The notes beneath the pieces are model-generated. The model searched no databases. It saw only the letters and a list, made by a program, of their open reading frames with translations, and was not told the DNA's origin. Positions 25,972-34,934 of a stretch of DNA of 64,000 bases are shown piece after piece. How positions within the stretch are numbered: the first letter of the stretch is position 1; each line of letters starts with the position of its first letter. Source of the stretch: MED-G116 sp038147495 (GTDB lineage Bacteria; Pseudomonadota; Alphaproteobacteria; Puniceispirillales; Puniceispirillaceae); NCBI GenBank assembly GCA_038147495.1, contig JAYQTT010000011.1, positions 1-64,000 of the forward strand. The letters run 5' to 3'. The position numbers were made by a program, and so were the translations under genes.

Positions 25972-27423
25972 TTAGCCAACCGACCCCTCAAGTGAAATAC
26001 CAATCAGCTTCTGTGCCTCGACAGCGAATTCCATTGGCAGTTCTTTCATCACTTCCTTGCAGAAACCGTTGACGATCAAGGACACGGCGTCCTCTTCGTC
26101 GATGCCGCGCTGCAAACAGTAAAACAGCTGATCTTCGGAGATGCGTGACGTGGTGGCCTCATGCTCAATCTTCGCACTCGGATTACGCGAGACGATGTAA
26201 GGCACCGTATGGGCGCCACAACGGTCACCGACAAGCAGGCTGTCACATTGCGTAAAGTTGCGCGCATTCTCTGCGGTTGGTTGCATCTGTACCAGACCGC
26301 GATAGCAGTTCTGTGACTTTCCGGCAGAAATACCCTTCGAGATGATCGTTGAGCGGCTTCCAGCGCCAATATGGATCATCTTGGTGCCGGTATCGGCCTG
26401 CTGCATGTTGTTGGTCAGCGCCACCGAATAGAACTCTCCGACCGAATTCTCGCCCTGCAAAACACATGACGGATATTTCCATGTGATTGCAGATCCGGTT
26501 TCGACCTGCGTCCATGAAATTTTTGACCGGGCACCGCGGCACACACCACGCTTTGTCACGAAATTATATATACCACCCTTGCCGTTCTCATCCCCCGGAT
26601 ACCAGTTCTGGACGGTTGAGTATTTGATTTCCGCATCCTGCATGGCGACAAGCTCCACCACCGCTGCGTGGAGCTGGTTTTCATCACGCTGGGGCGCTGT
26701 GCATCCCTCAAGATAGCTCACATAAGACGAATCTTCGGCGATGATCAATGTACGCTCAAATTGTCCGGTATTTTGCTCATTGATGCGGAAATATGTGGAC
26801 AGTTCCATGGGACAGCGAACGCCCTTCGGGATGTACACAAAAGACCCATCAGTGAAAACAGCCGAATTCAGCGCGGCAAAATAATTGTCGCCGACCGGAA
26901 TCACCGAACCCATATATTTTTGCACAAGCTCGGGGTAGTCGCGGATCGCCTCAGAAATGGGGCAGAAAATCACACCGGCCTTGGCCAACTCTTCACGGAA
27001 GGTTGTTGCAACAGAAACCGAATCAAAGACCGCATCAACAGCAACATTCGCCAGACGCTTTTGTTCATTCAACGGAATACCCAGCTTTTCGTAGGTCGCC
27101 AGCAATTCAGGATCAACCTCGTCCAGCGAGGCCAGCTTTTTTGCCTTCTTTGGCGCGGCGTAATAATAGCTGTCCTGATAGTCAATTGGCGGGATATCCA
27201 GCTTTGCCCAATCCGGGCTTTCCATGGTCAACCAGCGCGCATAGGCTTTCAGCCGCCATTCCAGCATCCATTCCGGCTCGTTTTTCTTTGCCGAAATAAA
27301 CCGGATCGTATCTTCGCTCAGGCCTTTTGGCGCCTTGTCCGTCTCGATCTCCGTGACAAAACCATATTTGTACTTGCCGGTCGCCTGTTCGACCTGTTCG
27401 ATGGTTTCAGTGGTTGCGGCCAT
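25972..27423 (-). CDS. sufB: SufB, Fe-S cluster scaffold
   Basis: A 483-residue main scaffold of the SUF machine on which the cluster is assembled. Family segments include SEDTIRFISAKKNEP near the N-terminus, GVIFCPISEAI, YIPKGVRCPMELSTYFRIN, SYVSYLEGCTAPQRDENQLHAAVVEL, and near the C-terminus KIEHEATTSRISEDQLFYCLQRGI. The coding start overlaps the end of the Rrf2 regulator gene by 17 bases, so the regulator is cotranscribed. Confidence 0.96.
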   Translation of the reverse strand: MAATTETIEQVEQATGKYKYGFVTEIETDKAPKGLSEDTIRFISAKKNEPEWMLEWRLKAYARWLTMESPDWAKLDIPPIDYQDSYYYAAPKKAKKLASLDEVDPELLATYEKLGIPLNEQKRLANVAVDAVFDSVSVATTFREELAKAGVIFCPISEAIRDYPELVQKYMGSVIPVGDNYFAALNSAVFTDGSFVYIPKGVRCPMELSTYFRINEQNTGQFERTLIIAEDSSYVSYLEGCTAPQRDENQLHAAVVELVAMQDAEIKYSTVQNWYPGDENGKGGIYNFVTKRGVCRGARSKISWTQVETGSAITWKYPSCVLQGENSVGEFYSVALTNNMQQADTGTKMIHIGAGSRSTIISKGISAGKSQNCYRGLVQMQPTAENARNFTQCDSLLVGDRCGAHTVPYIVSRNPSAKIEHEATTSRISEDQLFYCLQRGIDEEDAVSLIVNGFCKEVMKELPMEFAVEAQKLIGISLEGSVG

Positions 27424-27916
27424 GCGGCTCGTCCTCTCTGCTGGGAATAGGTAGGGTTTTGGTTATCGTCAGCGCCTCCCCCGAAACGCCATCGTCTTCA
27501 GGAAAAATCCTGGTCGGGTCAATCAGGTCAGCAAGGCTCATTTCCTCAAGCACTGCGCGAACCCGCTGATTGACCTTGTTCCAATTGCCACTCATGAAAC
27601 AGCAATTGCTGACCGCACAAGGGTCTTGTGCGCCGTGAACACAATCATTCACCGCGATCGGCCCTTCTATGCTTTCAATAATCTGGACCAAGGAAATGGC
27701 CGCAGCGTCATGCGCCAGGCGATAGCCACCACTGGCCCCTCGCTGGGTCTCCAATAATCCCGCCCCAAGCAGCATCTTTGCCACTTTGGCAACGGTAGGC
27801 TGGTTCAACCCTGTCTGTTCGGCCAGTGTGGCTGTCGGCACAACCTTACCCTGCCTGTGGGCAAGAGCCCCAAGCACGACAATGCCGTAATCCGTCATTC
27901 TGTTCAGCCGCAGCAT
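27407..27916 (-). CDS. Rrf2-family regulator of the suf operon
   Basis: A winged-helix Rrf2 protein heading the suf operon, of the IscR/SufR type that senses Fe-S status. I start at ATG 27916 (169 residues, MLRLNRMTDYGIVVL), which matches the family start; upstream in-frame ATGs extend to 27952. The recognition helix region is TGLNQPTVAKVAKML followed by GGYRLA. Cysteines in NDCVHGAQDPCAVSNCCF (about 90-107) are the likely Fe-S ligands. Regulation of its own operon is inferred from position. Confidence 0.9.
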   Translation of the reverse strand: MLRLNRMTDYGIVVLGALAHRQGKVVPTATLAEQTGLNQPTVAKVAKMLLGAGLLETQRGASGGYRLAHDAAAISLVQIIESIEGPIAVNDCVHGAQDPCAVSNCCFMSGNWNKVNQRVRAVLEEMSLADLIDPTRIFPEDDGVSGEALTITKTLPIPSREDEPHGRNH

Positions 27917-27981
27917 CACCCTCATCCAACCGTCAAAAAGCGAAAAAACCACCCGCGCCAGATATTGGAAACCGACTAGTT

Positions 27982-28000
27982 GCGAATGATTATCATAATC
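27982..28000 (-). promoter_or_regulatory. Fur-like box upstream of the suf operon
   Basis: Read on the minus strand, the 19 bases match the classical Fur box GATAATGATAATCATTATC at 16 positions, with the perfect core ATGATAATCAT. The box is centred about 75 bases upstream of the Rrf2 regulator ATG. In alphaproteobacteria Fur-type proteins may sense manganese or iron, so which metal matters is open. Confidence 0.7.
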
Positions 28001-28187
28001 AAGACTAATTTGGTCCTGATTGAGGAAGATATAGGGTCCGCCACCAATTAAGACAAGTCTCTTTGGTGCGACAAAGTGTAAAAATGTAGCTTGGATTGGC
28101 TTGCTTGGAAGCTGATGCCGGAGTTTTGATACACACCTGCACCGTCACCCCCGAACAGGGTCGTTTCTGGCTTATCTCGGTGTGTAC

Positions 28188-28532
28188 CTAGTTATAAGAC
28201 CCGGGACGCAGGGTGTAGATATCACCCTCGATACCATCAAAAAGTTCATCCACATCGGGGTGGCCGACAGGTCCGTTCTCGCCATCGAGAATGAGATTCT
28301 GCTGGCTCACATACGCGGTGTAATAGCTCTCGGCATTTTCTGCGAGCAAATGATAGAAGGGCTGGTCCTTGTCGGGGCGCACCTCGGCAGGGATCGACTC
28401 ATACCATTCATCGGTGTTGTCGAATTCAGGGTCCACATCGACAACGACACCTCTGAACGGATAAACCCGATGCCGCACGATGGAACCAATGCCGAATTTT
28501 GCAAAACCAGTCTTTGGATCGGTTTCAGACAT
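28188..28532 (-). CDS. hspQ: HspQ / YccV-like hemimethylated-DNA-binding protein
   Basis: A 114-residue small beta-fold protein. The family segments FGIGSIVRHRVYPFRGVVVDVDPEF, WYESIP, KDQPFYHLLAEN and YTAYVSQQNL are clear. In enterics the protein modulates Lon-type proteolysis and DnaA stability; the role in alphaproteobacteria is less well established. It follows rpmF by 58 bases on the same strand and may be cotranscribed. Confidence 0.9.
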   Translation of the reverse strand: MSETDPKTGFAKFGIGSIVRHRVYPFRGVVVDVDPEFDNTDEWYESIPAEVRPDKDQPFYHLLAENAESYYTAYVSQQNLILDGENGPVGHPDVDELFDGIEGDIYTLRPGSYN

Positions 28533-28590
28533 TTTTGTCCGTTCACTATTCCTGGCAGCCTGCCATATGGCGCGGCCAACCGTGTTTGTT

Positions 28591-28776
28591 CTAGAAACGG
28601 TCTTTTACTTTGAGAACCTGTTTGCCGCGATACATGCCGGTCTTGAGGTCAATGTGATGCGGGCGATGCAATTCACCCGTTGTCTTGTCCTCTACATAGG
28701 CATCAGCGGCGATGGCGTCATGAGCGCGACGCATGTTGCGCTTTGACTTGGTAATTTTGGACTTTGGAACAGCCAT
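28591..28776 (-). CDS. rpmF: 50S ribosomal protein L32
   Basis: A 61-residue basic protein starting MAVPKSKITKSKRNMRRAHD, the usual alphaproteobacterial L32, with the HRPHHIDLKTGMYRGKQV middle section. The zinc cysteines are absent, as is usual in this class. A purine-rich GAGAGAGCAAGAC precedes the ATG. Confidence 0.96.
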   Translation of the reverse strand: MAVPKSKITKSKRNMRRAHDAIAADAYVEDKTTGELHRPHHIDLKTGMYRGKQVLKVKDRF

Positions 28777-29102
28777 TGTCTTGCTCTCTCAATCTTCGCG
28801 AAAACTGGTCGGGACGTTATACGCGTCGGTCGCCCCCGAAAGCGCCCGGCGAAAACAAAGCAGATACCTATGCCAATGGCGCGCCGCTGTCAACCTTATC
28901 TGCTCTGCTGAGAGGTCAAATCGCCATGTCACTCTCATGCGCAGTGGCAATGACCCTATTCGCACTCTCACAATCGCGTGAAATTGGCATGTCAGGGGCA
29001 ATATTTCAGTTTTTTCTAATTTAATTAACTCTTTCTTCACCAGCCATTCCATAGCCTCTCCCTACCGTCAGCAATGCCACTGACACAGTTATGGAGGCAC
29101 AT
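28777..29102. other. Divergent intergenic region, rpmF and a membrane protein gene
   Basis: About 326 bases without a convincing gene. It must hold the rpmF promoter and that of the rightward gene at 29103. An AT-rich stretch (about 29010-29040) with TTTCTAATTTAATTAACTC is the likeliest promoter zone. I see no clear RNA fold or operator. Confidence 0.5.
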
Positions 29103-29543
29103 ATGTCAAAGCCGTTTCAATCCCGACAATCTTCGCATGACCGTTTGAGCCAAGATTTCAAAGCCATAAATTTCATCTCAGACACCTCAAACACCCATAT
29201 TGCATGGGCGCAGAACCGCCGACGTGTGGCTCTTGTCAAAAGACTGTGCCGGTGGGTTTGTCTGCTGATGGCGGGTTTTGTTACCGGACTTTACGTGCTT
29301 GACGTTCTGGCGATGACACCCAAAGCATCATCGCAAATACAGGGGAAGGTCTCTTTTGCCGCGGCCGAGCCAATGATCACAGATATTCGAAGGGCATGTC
29401 GTCAGCGCGGCAACCGCCTTGTCTGCTGCATTCTTCAACCACGTGGCAGACCATCACGAAGTCTTGTCGATCTGGGCGGAGGTCGCCACGTTGTCAAAAC
29501 AACGCCAACCAACGTATATTCAGGAAAAGTCGGGTTAATGTGA
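29103..29543 (+). CDS. Hypothetical single-span membrane protein
   Basis: A 146-residue frame starting at ATG 29103 with GGAGG six bases upstream. The N-terminal ~45 residues are polar and basic, then one hydrophobic helix (about 52-73, WVCLLMAGFVTGLYVLDVLAM) and a cysteine-containing C-terminal domain (RACRQRGNRLVCCIL). I do not recognise the family. The stop lies 20 bases before the haem-dependent demethylase start, so the two may be cotranscribed. The good ribosome site and clear membrane segment support it; the weak composition of the last 40 residues does not. Confidence 0.55.
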   Translation: MSKPFQSRQSSHDRLSQDFKAINFISDTSNTHIAWAQNRRRVALVKRLCRWVCLLMAGFVTGLYVLDVLAMTPKASSQIQGKVSFAAAEPMITDIRRACRQRGNRLVCCILQPRGRPSRSLVDLGGGRHVVKTTPTNVYSGKVGLM

Positions 29544-29563
29544 CAAAGACAACGCAGGATGCA

Positions 29564-30439
29564 ATGACCAACCCTGATCAAGCGCCATGGCAAAGACTTG
29601 GTTATAAGCTAAAACTCGGGTTACGTGCGCGTGACGAGTCTGAATGGCTGCCTTTTGATGATTTATTCGGCGATGATGCTGCACGTGCGCGACAGATGGC
29701 AGAGAAGCAATCTTTACTGGCGGACCGCCATAAAGACGTTTTTGCCGCGATGCCGGGATCAGAGCCTGCTGGTCAAGAAGTCCTTGCCATGGTGCAAGCG
29801 CATCTTCAGGCGCATCACTCATATACACCCGCGCCCACGCCCAAAGATAACGACAACTTGCATCCACTGGACATGGCGGCCCGACTGATACCAGAAGATC
29901 TGCTTCTACTCGAACCACGCTTCAGGGCGAACGGCGGTGCTGCCGGTGACTATGATTGGTGCCTCGTTGCCGCTTCGCTGTGTTTTCCCGCGCATTGGGT
30001 GCTTGCCGAAAAAATGGATAAACCATTGGCAGAGATCCACGCCCCTGTTCCGGGCTATCAAGAGCGCTTGGCCACGCCGATGGACCGCTTTTTCACCAAT
30101 ATGAAAGTGGGGCCAATCAGCAGTCGGATGAACTGGTCCTTGCAATTGGGAGATGAATTGTTCGCGCCGCATCGGTCAAGCCGCAAGGCCGCAGTCAGTG
30201 ATATGGACAGTGAGGCCATGTGTCTTCGGGTTGAAAGCCAAACCTTGCGAAAATTACCCGAAACAGGGCATGTGCTGTTCACCATCCGCACGCATATGGT
30301 GCCAATGGCCCGCTGGCGAGATGTGCCGGGCGCGTTCGAAAGCTTGATCGAAATGCTTGAGGACATGTCACCACAAGCAAGAGACTATAAGGGTGCGCAT
30401 CTATATCAGGATGCGTTGCGCAAATCGCTGGTCGGCTGA
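29564..30439 (+). CDS. DUF3445 protein, haem-dependent oxidative N-demethylase-like
   Basis: About 291 residues from ATG 29564 (MTNPDQAPWQRLGYKLKLGL). The family hallmarks are LHPLDMAARLIPEDLLLL, the central CLVAASLCFPAHW and a later region of TIRTHMVPMARWRD. DUF3445 includes the haem enzyme that oxidatively demethylates dimethylamine in methylotrophs, so a role in methylated amine use is plausible; no other such gene is next to it. The longer frame starting at 29396 lacks family resemblance. It is convergent with the histidine phosphatase gene. Confidence 0.75.
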   Translation: MTNPDQAPWQRLGYKLKLGLRARDESEWLPFDDLFGDDAARARQMAEKQSLLADRHKDVFAAMPGSEPAGQEVLAMVQAHLQAHHSYTPAPTPKDNDNLHPLDMAARLIPEDLLLLEPRFRANGGAAGDYDWCLVAASLCFPAHWVLAEKMDKPLAEIHAPVPGYQERLATPMDRFFTNMKVGPISSRMNWSLQLGDELFAPHRSSRKAAVSDMDSEAMCLRVESQTLRKLPETGHVLFTIRTHMVPMARWRDVPGAFESLIEMLEDMSPQARDYKGAHLYQDALRKSLVG

Positions 30440-30442
30440 TCG

Positions 30443-31015
30443 CTAGAAATTCACTTTGACAGACGTACCTGTTTTCGGGTCATAGGCAACGGCCTCTCCA
30501 CTGCCGACACCCTGTCCGGTAATGGCGCTTATGGTGACAAAATGCGTCACCATCAATGTCACACTGCCGTCTTCGGGCAGATCGTCCAGAACCTGCCGCA
30601 ATCCAGCCAGCGTTTCCGCACGCGGGACAATGCCCTGATAAAAGGAATTCAGATAGGGCAATTCCTCAACAACACCCATTTGCATCAATTCAGCCGTCTC
30701 CAGACACCGGCACCACTGGCTTGAATAGATGCGGGAAAACGAGATACCGAGATCGCGCATCTTCACACCAAGGCGCTTTGCCTGTTCACGCCCAACATCA
30801 TCGAGATTGCGTTGGGTTGCACAATCCTTCAGCTCAAAATGTGTCGGATCACCGGTACCTGGCGCAAGCGCGTGCCGAACAAACAACACTGTGCCATGTG
30901 GTGCGCGGGCATAAGCCTCTGCCGAAAGCTCATCTGCCTGCGCGACAGGAAGCATGATCAACACGGCAACAAGACCAGAGATCATCCCCCTCAACAAATG
31001 TCGCACACGTGACAT
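30443..31015 (-). CDS. Secreted histidine phosphatase superfamily protein
   Basis: 190 residues from ATG 31015, with an N-terminal signal peptide (basic MSRVRHLLRG, hydrophobic core, cleavage after VAQA). The phosphatase core has the RHG-like LFVRHAL motif (RHA, not RHG), the second Arg in SSQWCRCLETAEL, and THFVTISAITG with the catalytic His. The substrate is unknown. The periplasmic location separates it from phosphoglycerate mutase. It lies downstream of azlCD on the same strand, with 19 bases between. Confidence 0.8.
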   Translation of the reverse strand: MSRVRHLLRGMISGLVAVLIMLPVAQADELSAEAYARAPHGTVLFVRHALAPGTGDPTHFELKDCATQRNLDDVGREQAKRLGVKMRDLGISFSRIYSSQWCRCLETAELMQMGVVEELPYLNSFYQGIVPRAETLAGLRQVLDDLPEDGSVTLMVTHFVTISAITGQGVGSGEAVAYDPKTGTSVKVNF

Positions 31016-31034
31016 GCACCACCCCCATAACCGG

Positions 31035-31374
31035 TCAGAAGAGACCCACAACAATCGCAAACGTGATGATCGAAGCAGGCAAAGCATACCAAAGCTGATG
31101 CGTAAAAAACATCACGATGACACCGACGGCAAACGCACCCAAACGGTCGCTAAGTTCGGTTGTTTGCAAGGACACCTGTGGGGAACACCAGAACGAGCAT
31201 CATCACCCCGGCAACCATCGCATAGGCAACAGCATTCACCCATTTCATCAACATGCTGTCCGGCTGCACCTTATCGGCGAGCATCACCCCAAGAAACCGC
31301 CAGATAAACGTCCCTAAAAACGCCAGCCCAACAGCCGCCCACGCTTCCAATTGTGAAAAGTCAAACGCAGGCAT
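31035..31374 (-). pseudogene. azlD: AzlD-type branched-chain amino acid exporter subunit, frameshifted
   Basis: Small membrane partner of AzlC. From ATG 31374 it reads AWAAVGLAFLGTFIWRFLGV, NAVAYAMVAGVMM and FPTGVLANNR, then hits a stop at 31150. Another frame continues with LSDRLGAFAVGVIVMF and THQLWYALPASIITFAIVVGLF to TGA 31035, exactly the expected third and fourth membrane segments. One extra A near 31151-31158 explains the break. The full protein would be about 112 residues, normal for AzlD. It starts two bases after the azlC stop. Confidence 0.85.
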
Positions 31375-31376
31375 CG

Positions 31377-32111
31377 TCAGATCCCGTCTCGCGACAGCCG
31401 ATGGTAGATCAGGATGGCTAATGTGCCCCCGACAAGGCCAGAGACAAGAACGCTCCAATTACCGATCCACAGATAGAATAATGGACACAAGCTGGCACCA
31501 ATAACCAAGGCAATCCTGTTGACGGTCTGTCTGGCGTTGATGATCAACAGCAGGATGTAGATGGGGGTAACAAAGATCACGATGCGCAATATCTCGGGCG
31601 GGATCAGATCATCAAAGAAAAAGCCGATTGTCGTGCCGGTCATACCGAAGGCGAAAATGGTCAGGGAAAACCCGGTGTAATAGGTCAACAATTGGTCACT
31701 GGAGTATCTTTCCTGCATATAGCTGATTTGCGTCCAGCTGGTGATCGCAAGAAAATGCATCATCAACACCCGCCGCCACAATGGCAAATTCAAATCACGA
31801 AGACGCAAAATATCAGCGCCGGAGATGACCATAAGCATCATCCGCATATTGGCCAGTGCCACAGCAACGAAGATCAGCAAAAGCGATGCGCCGGTAGCGT
31901 AAAGCCCAGCAAATGCCACCTGCCCGGGCAATCCCCAGACACTTGCCGTTGTTGCCAACACCATCCAGAAATTCAGGCCAGCTTCCTTGGCGATGACAGA
32001 AAACCCCATCATCGTACTGCCAAGGGCAAATCCCGGAATATTGACAGCATCGCCGATGCCACGCCGCAGAACTTGACCTCGACTCAGCCCGATGTCAGGC
32101 GAATGCGCCAT
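31377..32111 (-). CDS. azlC: AzlC-family branched-chain amino acid permease
   Basis: A 244-residue integral membrane protein with about six to seven spans. Family features are the N-terminal PGFALGSTMMGFSVIAKEAGL and the polar SVWGLPGQVAFAGLYATGAS stretch, followed by the LTYYTGFSLTIFAFG region. With AzlD it exports or balances branched-chain amino acids. It follows the liv ABC genes on the same strand, within 26 bases of livF, so uptake and efflux may be coordinated. Confidence 0.85.
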   Translation of the reverse strand: MAHSPDIGLSRGQVLRRGIGDAVNIPGFALGSTMMGFSVIAKEAGLNFWMVLATTASVWGLPGQVAFAGLYATGASLLLIFVAVALANMRMMLMVISGADILRLRDLNLPLWRRVLMMHFLAITSWTQISYMQERYSSDQLLTYYTGFSLTIFAFGMTGTTIGFFFDDLIPPEILRIVIFVTPIYILLLIINARQTVNRIALVIGASLCPLFYLWIGNWSVLVSGLVGGTLAILIYHRLSRDGI

Positions 32112-32137
32112 TCGATCGGCCTCTCATCATATGCGGA

Positions 32138-33127
32138 TCATCCACCCAGGAACAAACGCCCTACATCCGGATTTTCAAGAAGCTTGTCGCCCTCATCGGC
32201 GATCGCTGTCTCACCCGAGACCAGAACATAGCCCAGATCAGCAAATGCCAGACCTTTCTTGGCATTTTGCTCAACCATGACGATTGTCTTGCCATCCTTG
32301 TGCTGCAAATCGCCAAGGATCTCAAAGACCATGTCAATGAAGCGTGGCTCCAGTCCGATTGACGGCTCGTCAACCAGCAGGACCTGCGGCTCCATAACCA
32401 GAGCGCGCGAGATTTCAAGCAACCGACGTTCACCGCCTGACAACACGCCTGCCGGCTTGTTCCGGCGCTCGGCAAGACGGCTGTATTTGTCGAACACCAT
32501 TTCGGCAGCAGCCTTCGCCTGTGCCGGTTTGTTTTTCAAAAATCCGCCCATCAGCAGATTTTCTTCAACCGTCATTTGAGGAAAGACTGATTTGTCCTGA
32601 AGAATATAGGCAATACCAGCCTGCGAGAGCTTCTGCGATGGTGTCAGGCGCGTTACGTCCTTGTCACCAATCTTGATGCTTCCGGAGAAAATATTGGTAA
32701 AACCGAAAATTGAATGAAGAACCGTTGATTTGCCGGCGCCGTTCGGGCCGATCAGGCACAAGGATTGGCCCCGCCCAACACGCAACGAGAAATCGTGCAG
32801 AATTTGCATTTTACCGTAACCGGCACACAAATCCGATATTGTCAGCAGTACGTCATCACCCACCAGCTTTTCCAGATCAGCAACCTTTGGCGCCGCCGCG
32901 GCGATTGACGCCGCTTCCTTGGCAACCTGATCAACGGACATAACGACATCAACGCCGCCTGTTCCATATCCGCTGACATTCTTAGCCGTTTTGGACTTCG
33001 TGGCTTTGGTCTTTGTGGTTTCGGACATGGCCGCCTTTTTTGCTGCAGGCTTCTTTGCCGCCGCTTTGCCGGTTGTCTTCTTAGCAGCTTTCTTCGCCGC
33101 TGCCTTCTTCTTGGTACGCTCGGCCAT
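32138..33127 (-). CDS. livF: LivF-type ABC ATPase with a lysine/alanine-rich N-terminal tail
   Basis: One of the two ATPases of the Liv transporter. The ATPase domain starts near residue 93 (LLTISDLCAGYG), with Walker A GPNGAGKST, signature LSGGERRLLEISRA and Walker B VLLVDEPSIGL. The first ~60 residues are unusual: repeated K-K-A-A-A-K-like units of the type found in histone H1-like proteins, followed by a linker. That makes the protein 329 residues, about 90 more than normal LivF. The ATG overlaps the livG stop (TGATG), so this long start is favoured; ATGs at residues 34 and 63 are alternatives. Confidence 0.88.
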   Translation of the reverse strand: MAERTKKKAAAKKAAKKTTGKAAAKKPAAKKAAMSETTKTKATKSKTAKNVSGYGTGGVDVVMSVDQVAKEAASIAAAAPKVADLEKLVGDDVLLTISDLCAGYGKMQILHDFSLRVGRGQSLCLIGPNGAGKSTVLHSIFGFTNIFSGSIKIGDKDVTRLTPSQKLSQAGIAYILQDKSVFPQMTVEENLLMGGFLKNKPAQAKAAAEMVFDKYSRLAERRNKPAGVLSGGERRLLEISRALVMEPQVLLVDEPSIGLEPRFIDMVFEILGDLQHKDGKTIVMVEQNAKKGLAFADLGYVLVSGETAIADEGDKLLENPDVGRLFLGG

Positions 33128-33873
33128 CAGTGACCTCCCAGATAAGCATCAATCACACGCTGGTCGTTCTGCAACGCGGCAGGCGCGCCATCAGCAAGCA
33201 TGCGTCCATTTGCAAGACAATAAATGTGTGAAGCCAAATTCATGATCACCCGCATATTATGTTCAATAACGCAAAGCGTGATACCCAGTTCCTCATTCGC
33301 CCGCTGCAACCTGTCAATCAATCCATTGATCAGCGTCGGGTTGATGCCTGCTGTCGGCTCGTCGAGCAACAGAACCTTCGGCTCGTTCATCAGCGCCATG
33401 GCAAATTCCAACAGCTTTTGCTGACCAAATGACAAATCGCCAGAGATCAGGTGACGCTTGGAATACAACCCTACAAATTCAAGCAAATGCTCGGCACGTT
33501 CGCGAATTTCACCACGGCGGCTGGCAAAAATTGAACTTTTCGCATCGGGCCTGTGTGAAACCGATATTTGCATATTATCAACGCAATCCATTTTTCCATA
33601 GATGCGCGTTTGCTGGAATGTACGGAGCATACCAAGCCCAGCTATATCACCTACACGAATCTTGGAAATCTCCTGCCCGTCAAACCGGATCGAACCGCTA
33701 TCAATCGGGTGATAACCAACAATGGAATTGAAAAGGGTGGTTTTACCACATCCATTCGGCCCTATAATCCCGGTTATCGAACCGCGTTCTACAGTCAGAC
33801 TGATATCCACATTGGCTTTCACACCGCCATAGGATTTCGACACATTGCCAACCTCAATAATTGGATCAGACAT
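33127..33873 (-). CDS. livG: LivG-type ABC ATPase
   Basis: A 248-residue ATPase subunit of the branched-chain amino acid-type (HAAT) transporter. Walker A is GPNGCGKTT, with a Cys in place of the usual Ala/Ser. The signature is LSFGQQKLLEFA and Walker B VLLLDEPTAGINP, with the LivG-type insert (HRPDAKSS). It lies between livM and livF and is translationally coupled to livF. Confidence 0.93.
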   Translation of the reverse strand: MSDPIIEVGNVSKSYGGVKANVDISLTVERGSITGIIGPNGCGKTTLFNSIVGYHPIDSGSIRFDGQEISKIRVGDIAGLGMLRTFQQTRIYGKMDCVDNMQISVSHRPDAKSSIFASRRGEIRERAEHLLEFVGLYSKRHLISGDLSFGQQKLLEFAMALMNEPKVLLLDEPTAGINPTLINGLIDRLQRANEELGITLCVIEHNMRVIMNLASHIYCLANGRMLADGAPAALQNDQRVIDAYLGGH

Positions 33874-33888
33874 TACGCCGCCTCCTTA

Positions 33889-34934
33889 CTATCCGATTGC
33901 CGCACCTTGGTTTTGGTCGACAACAATTCCAAAACGCTCTGGGAATTTGGACTGGAGCCAGCCCATGATTCCCTGCTGGAAATAGACGATATTGACGATC
34001 AAGATCAGGCCAAGCGCTACCCACTGCAAATTCAGCAGATAGGTCCAAGTTGTCTCTTTGATCACGTGGAAGATAATCGCCCCAAGCACCGGCCCCCAAA
34101 GGTCCCCTTGCCACCCAGCAAAACCATGGCAACCATGAAAATGCCAAATGTCGGGATCGGATAGGCAACCTCTTTATCGATAAAGCCGACCATGTTACCG
34201 GCAACCGCGCCGATTACAACCCATGAAGAAAGCAGCGATACCCCATCCGATACGCTTGTAGATCAGCGTGTCGGAATTCCCATCGCCTCGGCCTTGTCTT
34301 CATCATCGCGGATCGCGTTGATCGCAAGACCAAACTGTGTCGAATACAGCCAGCGCAATAAGAAGTGCGCCGCAATAGCCAGAGCGAAACACAGGATGTA
34401 GAAGAAAGTTGATCGGAACTCAATATCGCCGGGGAACAGCGGCATCGAAATACCAGATGCCCCGCCCACATAATCAACTGTGATCGTGAGTTCTGCCGCC
34501 GCAATAGCCAGTCCAAGCGAGCCAATGGCGAAATATGGGCCGCGCAGGCCAAACATGAACGAGCTAAAAATTACCGACAGCAACAATCCTACAAGTCCTG
34601 CCGCAATGATACCCAGTCCAAGCCCCCAGAAATATTCGGAGTCGGTAAATTCGGGTTTAATCGATCCCATGGCCGATGTGTATTCGCCCATGCCACCATC
34701 GTAAAACATCGATATTTGAACGATTGCCGAAACATACATCCCAACACCGAAAAAGGTGATATTGCCAAGCGAGTTATATCCCATCTGGCCTCCAAGCGTG
34801 TCCCAAGTGCACGCCATAAGAACCATCATCCAGAGATACGCAATGGACAGAGTATAATCCGGGAACAGGATTGGCCCCAAAATGCCAAGTGCTCCCAGCG
34901 CACCATAAATCTTCAGGTCACTGGACTTAATCAT
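33889..34934 (-). pseudogene. livM: LivM-type permease with three apparent frameshifts
   Basis: The gene reads normally from ATG 34934 (KSSDLKIYGALG) through the membrane core to GIPTR and then stops at 34263. The continuation appears in a second frame (LIYKRIGWGIAAFFMG), then a third (VVIGAVAGNMVGFIDKEVAYPIPTFGIFMVAMVLLGGKGTF), then another (WGPVLGAIIFHVIKETTW ... GAAIG) ending at 33889. The indels lie near 34266, 34220 and 34098. Sequence stays conserved throughout, so the whole is a single LivM permease of about 345 residues. Three breaks within 170 bases suggest poor sequence quality locally rather than decay. Confidence 0.9.

Noticed and set aside
26668..27450. Plus-strand open frame of 260 codons across sufB
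   Set aside because: Antisense shadow of sufB; no family resemblance.
33866..34204. Open frame of 112 codons inside livM
   Set aside because: Wrong frame of the broken livM; the conserved continuation is in the neighbouring frames.
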